Assembly: GCA_964579675.1 (NCBI GenBank)
Contig: CAZOIA010000239.1
Coordinates: 1-7,612, forward strand
DNA: 7,612 nucleotides
Direction: 5' to 3'
Source: CAZOIA01 sp964579675
GTDB lineage: Bacteria; Planctomycetota; Phycisphaerae; UBA1845; PWPN01
A program made the position numbers and the translations under genes. Of the stretch, positions 1-5,925 are shown one piece after another (the first letter of the stretch is position 1; each line of letters begins with the position of its first letter). The notes under the pieces were generated by a model that worked only from the letters and a program-made list of their open reading frames with translations, had not been told where the DNA came from and did no database searches.

Positions 1-982
1 GGCCCTCCATCGGGGCGGTGGTGACGTAGGGCTTGTTCAGGGCGATGACGCGGGCGAGGGTGCCGGACTGCGTCTCATCTGTGGACGGCAGGACGATGAA
101 GTCGCAGACCGCCATCATCTTGTAGTAGTTCTCTCCCCTGGGGACAAACTCGTAATAGTGGGCCTTGTGCTTCTTCTCCAGGAGCTGGATGTGCCCCTTG
201 TACCTCTCGTAGTCGGCCCGGTGGTTGGGGTCCCGCAGGGTGCCGGCGGCGAGCAGGTCCCAGTCCTGCCCGGTCCGCTCGGTGATCTCCTCTTCGATTT
301 CCTCCCATATGTCGGTCAGGACGTCCCAGCGCTTGTTGGACTGGATCCATCCGATGAGCCCGACCAGATGCTCCGCCAGATGCTCGACCTTGTCCAGGCC
401 GAGGTCCTTGCGGAGCTGAGGGACCTCATGCATGCCGTAGCGCCGGTCGGGACGAGCCCCGTGCGGGACGATCATGATATTGGTGGGCGTCTTCCAGCCG
501 TTCTTGGGGAACGTCCAGTCGAGGCGCCATTTCTGATAGCTGCACTTGAAGAGTACAACATCGGCGGCCTGGCACATCCGGTAGACGAAATCCGCCTCGA
601 CATCGCGCATTCGCCCGTGGACCGTATGGGGCTCGACGATGGTAGGCCAGTCGTTGATGGCGTCCAACAGATCGAGGAACCCCTCGTTGTTATCGCCCCG
701 GCCGCGGTCGTCGTAGTATTCGTACAGGGCGTACTCGTGCTGGACGTGCACGGCGTACGGGTGAAGCTCGTGCAACTTATCGGCCACAGGTTTCCACCAT
801 TTGCGGCGGGAGGTGTCGATGAGGGGGAAAACACCCTCCCCCTCCCCGTCGGTGTGGCTGATCACCAGGACCTCGCGGTCGGGATTGTGCTTCTGGATGA
901 ACTCGCGAGCTTCCTCGCAGAAAGTCCCGATGCCGCAGAGGCGCGGCGGATAACTCGAAATCAGAACAATCGGGTCGGCCAT
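1..982 (-). CDS. GT4-type glycosyltransferase, C-terminus cut by window edge
   Basis: This frame is open from an ATG at 982 to the left edge, giving 327 residues without a stop. The protein is a GT-B fold, family 4-like glycosyltransferase that should move a sugar from a nucleotide-activated donor in the cytoplasm. The N-terminal domain opens with a beta strand and YPPRLCGIGTF (residues 11-21), then VQHEYALYEYY (80-90) and IVPHGARP (171-178). The donor-binding domain begins at LVGLIGWIQSNKRWDVL (206-222), the usual 'G-x-I-x-x-x-K' strand-loop. It reaches LPSTDETQSGTLARVIALNKP (298-318), the region equivalent to the E-x7-E motif. The start is supported by AAGGAG 11 bases upstream. It lies 69 bases downstream of the 790-residue glycosyltransferase gene on the same strand, and the two share the PR-x-CGI and QHEY signatures, so they look like ancient paralogues. 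Donor and acceptor cannot be read from the sequence. Only the last part of the C-terminal domain should be missing. Confidence 0.9.
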   Translation of the reverse strand, partial: MADPIVLISSYPPRLCGIGTFCEEAREFIQKHNPDREVLVISHTDGEGEGVFPLIDTSRRKWWKPVADKLHELHPYAVHVQHEYALYEYYDDRGRGDNNEGFLDLLDAINDWPTIVEPHTVHGRMRDVEADFVYRMCQAADVVLFKCSYQKWRLDWTFPKNGWKTPTNIMIVPHGARPDRRYGMHEVPQLRKDLGLDKVEHLAEHLVGLIGWIQSNKRWDVLTDIWEEIEEEITERTGQDWDLLAAGTLRDPNHRADYERYKGHIQLLEKKHKAHYYEFVPRGENYYKMMAVCDFIVLPSTDETQSGTLARVIALNKPYVTTAPMEG

Positions 983-993
983 GGAGTATCCCA

Positions 994-999
994 CTCCTT
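994..999 (-). promoter_or_regulatory. Ribosome binding site of the partial glycosyltransferase
   Basis: On the minus strand this reads AAGGAG, 11 bases before the ATG at 982. It supports that start codon and indicates independent translation from the upstream gene, which ends at 1052. Confidence 0.7.
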
Positions 1000-1013
1000 A
1001 CGGACCTCACTTT

Positions 1014-1031
1014 GACTATCTGATTATAGTC
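1014..1031. repeat. Short AT-rich inverted repeat between the glycosyltransferase genes
   Basis: GACTAT (1014-1019) and ATAGTC (1026-1031) are perfect inverted copies around a 6-base loop. No T-run follows on either strand, so it does not look like an intrinsic terminator. It overlaps the TATAAT box and could be an operator or chance. Confidence 0.35.
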
Positions 1032-1051
1032 GTCTGGTAAGCGTCGGTAGA
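1023..1051 (-). promoter_or_regulatory. Candidate internal promoter before the partial glycosyltransferase
   Basis: The minus strand has a perfect TATAAT at 1028-1023 in the 69-base gap between the two glycosyltransferase genes, a locally AT-rich spot in GC-rich DNA. A -35 box at the normal 17-base spacing (1051-1046, TCTACC) matches TTGACA at only three of six positions. If used, transcription would start near 1016 and leave a leader of about 33 bases carrying the AAGGAG site. The same bases form one arm of a 6-bp inverted repeat (1014-1031), so a structural role is an alternative. The assignment of sigma factor type is inferred. Confidence 0.35.
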
Positions 1052-3424
1052 TCAATGTCCGGGGTTTGTTTTGCCTTCCGTCGTACTGGCGGCGGCCCAC
1101 GCAACACGATCCCGAGGCTCACTGATTGTATCGGCTGGTCGCTCAACGTCCTTGACCTCCAGGGTCTGGCGGCTGACCTGGATGAGGAAGGAGAGGAGAG
1201 CGATGAGCCAGGCAAGGGTGGACTCCGCCCCCTGGTTTGGGTTGGGCCCGTCGGGCGTCAGGCCGTCGCAGCATCCCCCTGAACTGAAATCGTAGAGTGG
1301 TATATCGAGATCGTTCCGGCCCAGGAACCACTCGAGGGCCCGGCGGGATTCGGCCAGCCAACGTTCGTCGGTGGTGGCGCGATACGCCTCCGCGCAGGCG
1401 CAGCAATGGAGGGCGGCCTCGATGGGTTGCTGATCAAAGCGGGCCTTCTCCTCGCCCCGGGGAAACCACCCTTGATTGCCGACGAACGAGAAATGCCCGC
1501 GATCGGCTCGCTGGATGTCGCAGAGCCACTGGAGGCTGCGCAGGCCTTGGTCGCGCATCTGGCCATTGGGAATCCAGGTGCCGGCAAGGATGAGGGCGTA
1601 GGCAAGGCCGGCGTTCGCGTAGGTCACGGCCGGTTCGCACCATGGCCAGTCGGGACCGGCGTTCTTGTGAAAGAGATCCAAGAGGTTGTCGGCCAGCAAT
1701 TGCCGGAGCCGCCGGACACTGGCGTCCCCTCCGTAGTGCTCGAGGTAGGCGTGGATGCCCAGGAGCGAATAGGCCCACGCCCGCGAGTAGACGAACTTGT
1801 CAACCGCCCCCACGCTCTGCTGAAAGAGCCTGACGCTCATCGCCCGCAGGTTCTCATTGTTGGCGTGGGCCGCCATCATGCCCAAACCCCACAGGGCCCG
1901 GCCGTGACTGTCCTCGCTGCCAATGCTGTCCAGCCATTGCCGCGAATAGGACATGGAGCTGCGAAACCGACCCGCGTCCTCGTCGAAAGCGTGTGACAGA
2001 TAGGCCAGATAGACTGAGGCCTGGGAATCAAGGTCGTTCAACTCGTAGAGCTGGTTGTACAGGGCACAGACGACCAGACCCCGGCCGTTGTCGTCCACGC
2101 AGTAGCCGTGGCGACGATCGGGCGTGGAGTACTGGCAGTGCTGCAGGACCCCGGCGTCATCGGTGAGAGTGTGGAGATGACGCAGGTCCACTTCCGGGAG
2201 TTCCTCGACCCGGGCGACGCGTTTGCGGTGCCGGGCCCGGGATCGGGGGCGTTGGGCTCGTTCGTCCAGGACCGTCTGGCCGAGCAGCAGATAGTCGCGG
2301 GCCACCTGCTTCCACACCATCTCCCGGCAATAGGTGTAGGCCCGCTTGCGCATCTGGTGCCGTTCGGTATCATTCTCGAACAGATAGATGATACTCTCAG
2401 CGAACGCCCGGGAATCCTTGAACGGCACGAGGTGGCCGCGATTATCGTCGAGCAGCTCCTGGGCGTGCCAATACGGGGTCGAGATCACCGCCTTGCCTGC
2501 CCCAGTGGCATAGGCCAGCGCGCCAGAGGTAACCTGCTGCTCGTGCAGATAGGGCGTGACGTAGAGATCGGCCGCCCCGATGTACTCGCACAACTCGACG
2601 ATTTCGACGAAACGATTGCGGAATCGGACGTTATCCTCAAGGCCGAGATCGACCACCCGCCGCTGCAAGCTCGTGCGGTAGGCTTCGCCGTACTGCTTCT
2701 TGAGGTTGGGGTGCGTGGCCCCAAGCACGATGTACAGGGCGTCGGGGCAGTGCTTGACGACCTCCGGCATCGCTTCAATCATGAACTCGATGCCCTTGTT
2801 GGGTGACAGGAGACCGAAGGTCAGGATTACGCGCCGCCCCTCGGCCTCAAACTGGTCCTTGAAGTAGTTCGGGTCCACGAATGGCACGTCCGGGATGCCG
2901 TGGGGAATGTAGGCGATCCGCTCGGGTGGGACGCCATAGACGTCCTGGAGCATCTGGTTGGCCCGGTGGCTCATCACGACGAGGCGGTCGCTGATTCGCC
3001 ACAGCTCGTCCATGACCCGGCGCTGCTCCGGGCTTGGCTCAAGGAGAACGGTGTGCAGCGTGGTGAGGATCGGGACGCGCAACTCGCGGAGCAGCCGTAG
3101 GATATGCGCACCGGCGGGGCCGCCGAAAATGCCGTACTCGTGTTGCAGAATGACGAGGTTGGCCTGGCTGCCGGCGATGAACTCGGCGGCGAGATGATAG
3201 TCCGGCTGGTAACTGGCGCGGATCTGGAAGCGGACCCGCCTGGGGTAGGCGTACCCCTGGGCGGTGTCGTCCATCGCCACGGCGTGGATCTCGCCCTGGG
3301 CCCCGATTTCCTGAGCCATCGCTTCGGCCAAGTCGGTCGTGAACACGGCAATGCCGCAACGCCGGGGCAGGTAGGTGCCTATGACGGCTACCCTCTTCAG
3401 GTCCAGTGACAGGATTGGCTGCAT
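1052..3424 (-). CDS. GT4 glycosyltransferase fused to an alpha/alpha-barrel-like domain
   Basis: This gene encodes 790 residues. Residues about 10-390 form a GT-B family 4-like glycosyltransferase. Visible landmarks are GTYLPRRCGIAVFTTDLAEA (16-35), ILQHEYGIFGG (92-102), IPHGIPDVPF (173-182), ILTFGLLSPNKGIEFMIEA (200-218), LGATHPNLKKQYGEAYR (234-250) and TSGALAYATGAGKAVISTPY (299-318) with E323. A basic, probably flexible linker (391-405, rich in R) follows. Residues about 411-757 are a helical domain with spaced conserved-looking blocks: DDNGRGL (444-450), GRALWGLG (508-515), WPWCEPAVTYANAGLAYAL (593-611), GNQGWFPRG (649-657), FDQQPIEAA (663-671) and GGCCDGLTPDGPNPNQGAES (716-735). Repeated helix pairs with W/G/E-rich loops suggest an (alpha/alpha)6 barrel as in glycan-active enzymes. 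I infer a glycan-binding, hydrolytic or phosphorolytic role, not proven. There is no signal peptide or membrane segment, so it is cytoplasmic. ATG 3424 is the first in frame, with a loosely placed AGAGG 12 bases upstream. A paralogous glycosyltransferase follows 69 bases downstream. Confidence 0.9.
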   Translation of the reverse strand: MQPILSLDLKRVAVIGTYLPRRCGIAVFTTDLAEAMAQEIGAQGEIHAVAMDDTAQGYAYPRRVRFQIRASYQPDYHLAAEFIAGSQANLVILQHEYGIFGGPAGAHILRLLRELRVPILTTLHTVLLEPSPEQRRVMDELWRISDRLVVMSHRANQMLQDVYGVPPERIAYIPHGIPDVPFVDPNYFKDQFEAEGRRVILTFGLLSPNKGIEFMIEAMPEVVKHCPDALYIVLGATHPNLKKQYGEAYRTSLQRRVVDLGLEDNVRFRNRFVEIVELCEYIGAADLYVTPYLHEQQVTSGALAYATGAGKAVISTPYWHAQELLDDNRGHLVPFKDSRAFAESIIYLFENDTERHQMRKRAYTYCREMVWKQVARDYLLLGQTVLDERAQRPRSRARHRKRVARVEELPEVDLRHLHTLTDDAGVLQHCQYSTPDRRHGYCVDDNGRGLVVCALYNQLYELNDLDSQASVYLAYLSHAFDEDAGRFRSSMSYSRQWLDSIGSEDSHGRALWGLGMMAAHANNENLRAMSVRLFQQSVGAVDKFVYSRAWAYSLLGIHAYLEHYGGDASVRRLRQLLADNLLDLFHKNAGPDWPWCEPAVTYANAGLAYALILAGTWIPNGQMRDQGLRSLQWLCDIQRADRGHFSFVGNQGWFPRGEEKARFDQQPIEAALHCCACAEAYRATTDERWLAESRRALEWFLGRNDLDIPLYDFSSGGCCDGLTPDGPNPNQGAESTLAWLIALLSFLIQVSRQTLEVKDVERPADTISEPRDRVAWAAASTTEGKTNPGH

Positions 3425-3480
3425 ATCGAAACCGTACCTCTGCCGTCCGGGCTGCGGATCACTTCAGCCGCGCCTGTCTA

Positions 3481-3508
3481 AGGATAGCCGCTGCGGGCCA
3501 GATCGCAA
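3481..3508 (-). promoter_or_regulatory. Candidate promoter of the glycosyltransferase pair
   Basis: On the minus strand TTGCGA (3508-3503) and TATCCT (3486-3481) are separated by 16 bases. Each matches the housekeeping consensus at four of six positions. Transcription would begin about 50 bases before the ATG at 3424. The rest of the 218-base gap between this gene and the protease shows no gene or clear terminator. It holds only an 8-bp tandem duplication, CCTGGCAA, at 3569-3584. Confidence 0.35.
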
Positions 3509-3642
3509 GAGGGGCGGCGTGCCAGTCCATCGGGTCACCACAGCGGATACGAGCGTTGATATGCACGGCCTGGCAACCTGGCAACGCGAAGCCGCAAGCG
3601 GGCGCCGGACAATGTGAGGCCGAGGACCCCGATTTGACCCCC

Positions 3643-5712
3643 TTAGTCCGCGCAGTGCAGATCGGCTGGGATATTCGCACCGGTCATGCACAACTGGAAG
3701 ATGCCGAAATCCGCCTGGTCGATATCCGAGTCCCCGTCCAGGCGGGCGTTGTAGCAGTCAGGAGCAACCGAAGGGACGCCGGGCCCGGTGAAGCACGCCT
3801 GGAGGTGCCCGAAGTCCTCCAGATCCACGTCGTCGTCGCGGTCGAAGTCACCCGGGGGGGCGGGAGGCAGGCACGGCCCATATTCAGAAAGGTCGCTTTC
3901 GAAGAAGCCTTCGGGAAGACCGCCGCCGCCGGACAACCCCGCCAGGCCATCCGCCGCCGCGATCCCCAGCCACGCCACCCGGATGGTCCCGTCGAAGTAC
4001 ATCTCGATCTGGAACGTGTTCGAGTTACTGTAGCCGTACTCGGGCACCTCTTCCCACGTGACGACCGCCCGGTCCGGCAACTGCTTCCAACTGACCGTTC
4101 CCCCGGACTGAGGATTCAGGTCATCGAAGAGCCCGGAGATCCGGGGAAGATCGAAATGGTCCGCCAGACTCTCGACCATGCAGCTGTCGCCGGAACTGAA
4201 GGTGATGTATCCGTTGCTCCCCACGTAGAAGGTGGATCTGCTCGCACCGTAGAGCGACACGGCCGCACCGCTCAGGGTGAGTGCCGCATAGCTGTCATCG
4301 CTGAGGGCCAGGGTCGTCCCGCCGGCAGGATCGGTGGGCAGGTCCGTGATCGGTTCGGAGCACGCACTGTAGAAGCTTCTCGATCCGTCCGGCGTGAGGG
4401 TCAAGGATTGATTGTCCAGATCGTTGTCGCCTCCGGTGAACTGCTCGGTGAAGTAGTCCGGTTGGCCGACTCTCAGGGTCGCCCTGCGAGTTCGGTTGCT
4501 GCCGCTCGTCGTGTTGGTGAACGTGACGACGTCGCTGTAGGTGCCCATCGGCAGGGTGTTGGCCTCTGGACGGATGCAGAGGTCTACAGAGGTGGAGGCG
4601 CCGCCGGTCAGGGACCCACCGGATGGTGTCGCCTCGATCCAACTCTCGTTCCACGTGGCCGTCCAGTTGAGCGGGGAGGTTCCCCGGTTGGTCAGAGTGT
4701 AGGTCCTGCAACCGGGGACGAACGGACCGCCTACTTCGCCGCGGCTCACGAAATCGTTCTTCGGGGTGACCACCAGGTCGTCGCGGCCGGGATAATCCAC
4801 ATAGCAAGCGGCATAACCCACGTTCGAGCAGCCGTATTGGATGCGCATGTATCCCGACTCGCCCCAGCCGGTTCCCCACGAATTGCGCAAGAACCATACG
4901 CCGGCGGCGCCCTGGTTGTCGTCCCAGCCGACGAGGGCGACGGCGTGGTTGCACGGGCCGTTCTGGCAAGCGTTGAACACGCCTGAGGAATATGCGTGAA
5001 ACGCCCCATCCACGTAGACGGCGACCGATACCGGGCCGTAATCCATGATGGCCTGCTTGATGGAGTTGGTGCTCGGCACGCCAACACTGGTGCCGACGAA
5101 GGCCCAGGAGTCAATCAGATACTCGTGGCCGTAGGGGCAGTTGCACGGTACATCCGATGCCACGTAGGGGAAGCTGGACTCGAGGACGGCCCCGGTCCCG
5201 CCGCAGGGGTCCGTCTTCCACTGATGGTAGTCGTGGGCGAACCACCCGCCCCCGCAGCCCCATCCGTCGGAATTGCAACTGACCAGCCATTGCTCGGAAA
5301 GATCCACGGTCAGGCCGTCCTTGATTTTCACGCCGCACTCGAGAGGCGCGACCGTGCTGAACGCCCAACAGCTTCCGCAGTTGCCCTGGTCCTTGATGGG
5401 GGTGCAGCCGCCCAGTTCGCGCCAGTCGTAAGAGGTGGGCAACCCGAGCCTGGGTTTGCAGGGGTCGAAACGTGCCCCCTCGCGCCAGTTGTCCGGCTCC
5501 TCCAAGCCGCAGAGCTGATCCAGCGGGAGCTCGGTGGCCGAGTTCCGCCCGACTGTGAACGTCCACCCCCTGGCAGCGCCTTCTGCCTCAAGGGCGGCGA
5601 TGTCTTCGTCGGTGAGTTGCCCGTAAACCACACCCGCCAGCAGCGTCTGGGTGATCGTGATCACCGCGGCGCTCATGGTACGTCCTGCTTTGTGCAGAGG
5701 GGGGCAAAACAT
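3643..5712 (-). CDS. Exported papain-family (C1A) cysteine protease with dockerin-like tail
   Basis: The protein has 689 residues. Residues 1-31 look like a signal peptide: basic H7/K8/R11, a hydrophobic stretch 14-29, and probable cleavage after VYG. A short pro-segment (about 32-92) follows, with no recognisable I29 inhibitor prodomain. The C1A domain (93-307) has oxyanion Gln109 and nucleophile Cys115 in DQGNCGSCWAF, GCGGG at 152-156, catalytic His256 in CNHAVALVGWD and Asn277 in RNSWGTGWG. All catalytic residues are present and many extra cysteines suggest disulfides. Residues 311-417 form an Ig-like (BACON/ASPM-type) sandwich, and 420-605 a second beta-rich module with YVGSNGYITF (496-505). 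The tail (621-689) has two acidic calcium loops, D622-D633 and R657-D668, the second with Arg at the first ligand position. The likely role is extracellular or surface proteolysis. An in-frame ATG at 5772 is rejected because it overlaps the promoter; ATG 5712 has GGAGG 8 bases upstream. ATG 5676 is a weaker alternative. Confidence 0.95.
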   Translation of the reverse strand: MFCPPLHKAGRTMSAAVITITQTLLAGVVYGQLTDEDIAALEAEGAARGWTFTVGRNSATELPLDQLCGLEEPDNWREGARFDPCKPRLGLPTSYDWRELGGCTPIKDQGNCGSCWAFSTVAPLECGVKIKDGLTVDLSEQWLVSCNSDGWGCGGGWFAHDYHQWKTDPCGGTGAVLESSFPYVASDVPCNCPYGHEYLIDSWAFVGTSVGVPSTNSIKQAIMDYGPVSVAVYVDGAFHAYSSGVFNACQNGPCNHAVALVGWDDNQGAAGVWFLRNSWGTGWGESGYMRIQYGCSNVGYAACYVDYPGRDDLVVTPKNDFVSRGEVGGPFVPGCRTYTLTNRGTSPLNWTATWNESWIEATPSGGSLTGGASTSVDLCIRPEANTLPMGTYSDVVTFTNTTSGSNRTRRATLRVGQPDYFTEQFTGGDNDLDNQSLTLTPDGSRSFYSACSEPITDLPTDPAGGTTLALSDDSYAALTLSGAAVSLYGASRSTFYVGSNGYITFSSGDSCMVESLADHFDLPRISGLFDDLNPQSGGTVSWKQLPDRAVVTWEEVPEYGYSNSNTFQIEMYFDGTIRVAWLGIAAADGLAGLSGGGGLPEGFFESDLSEYGPCLPPAPPGDFDRDDDVDLEDFGHLQACFTGPGVPSVAPDCYNARLDGDSDIDQADFGIFQLCMTGANIPADLHCAD

Positions 5713-5716
5713 GGTT

Positions 5717-5725
5717 CCTTCCTCC
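5717..5725 (-). promoter_or_regulatory. Strong ribosome binding site setting the protease start
   Basis: The minus strand reads GGAGGAAGG, with the GGAGG core 8 bases before the ATG at 5712. This fixes the start 20 codons inside the longest open frame, and puts the start in the right place for an N-terminal signal peptide. Confidence 0.8.
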
Positions 5726-5741
5726 GTCAAGTGTGCTATCA

Positions 5742-5756
5742 GAAGTGTAACACTTC
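5742..5756. promoter_or_regulatory. Perfect 15-bp palindrome over the protease -10 box (candidate operator)
   Basis: GAAGTGT-A-ACACTTC is a perfect 7+1+7 inverted repeat. It spans the whole -10 element of the protease promoter. A further direct copy of the half-site AAGTGT lies at 5729-5734, fourteen bases from the first arm and near the expected transcription start. This arrangement fits a dimeric repressor site; the regulator is not in the window. Confidence 0.4.
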
Positions 5757-5772
5757 CGGCCCTGCGGCACAA
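5744..5772 (-). promoter_or_regulatory. Extended -10 promoter of the protease gene
   Basis: On the minus strand the -35 box TTGTGC (5772-5767) and the -10 box TACACT (5749-5744) are separated by exactly 17 bases. A TG lies one base before the -10 box, giving the extended -10 form TGnTACACT. Transcription would start near 5737, leaving a leader of about 25 bases that carries the ribosome binding site. The -10 box is covered by a perfect palindrome, suggesting control by a repressor. Confidence 0.55.
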
Positions 5773-5840
5773 GGATTGCTGAGACGTGAGAGAGGGCGAC
5801 AGGACAAACGGGCCGTGGCCTGCCGGGCATCAGCTCGCGC

Positions 5841-5890
5841 TTGACACAGGTTGACAACTCGACCAGATTTGAAGATCGTCCATGTGTCAA
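5841..5890 (+). promoter_or_regulatory. Upstream region of the aminotransferase: paired TTGACA boxes and an inverted repeat
   Basis: Two perfect TTGACA hexamers occur ten bases apart (5841-5846 and 5851-5856), in the right position and direction to be -35 boxes for the aminotransferase gene. No good -10 box lies at 16-18 bases from either; CAGATT (5864-5869) matches at three of six positions. The first TTGACA is also part of TTGACACA (5841-5848), which is inverted exactly as TGTGTCAA (5883-5890), so the region may be a regulator site instead of, or as well as, a promoter. Confidence 0.3.
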
Positions 5891-5910
5891 AGCCAGCGGT
5901 TTCGCTTCCG

Positions 5911-5917
5911 AGGAAAG
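5911..5917 (+). promoter_or_regulatory. Ribosome binding site deciding the aminotransferase start
   Basis: AGGAAAG lies with its AGGA core 11 bases before the ATG at 5926. No comparable purine-rich site precedes the upstream in-frame TTG at 5851, so the shorter protein is preferred. Confidence 0.5.
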
Positions 5918-5925
5918 TATGTTCC

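Noticed and set aside
158..1015. A 285-codon open frame on the plus strand over the left-edge glycosyltransferase
   Set aside because: It mirrors the codons of the minus-strand GT4 gene, which has clear family motifs and a ribosome binding site. The plus-strand product has no recognisable domain.
3569..3584. Tandem CCTGGCAA duplication in the 218-base gap
   Set aside because: Two perfect 8-base copies are visible, but this is too short to support a function or a mobile element and may be chance.
3406..4986. A 526-codon open frame on the plus strand opposite the protease gene
   Set aside because: It is antisense to a protein with a complete catalytic set and recognisable domains. Its translation is low-complexity, rich in R, G, V and A, with no motif, as expected from an opposite-strand frame in GC-rich coding DNA.
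5713..5772. A longer protease start at ATG 5772 adding 20 residues
   Set aside because: That ATG overlaps the -35 box of the best promoter, and the added residues would bury the signal peptide. ATG 5712 has a near-ideal ribosome binding site.
5851..5925. A TTG start extending the aminotransferase by 25 residues
   Set aside because: There is no ribosome binding site before it, the TTG is part of a TTGACA box, and the extra residues do not resemble the family. ATG 5926 has a purine-rich site at suitable spacing.
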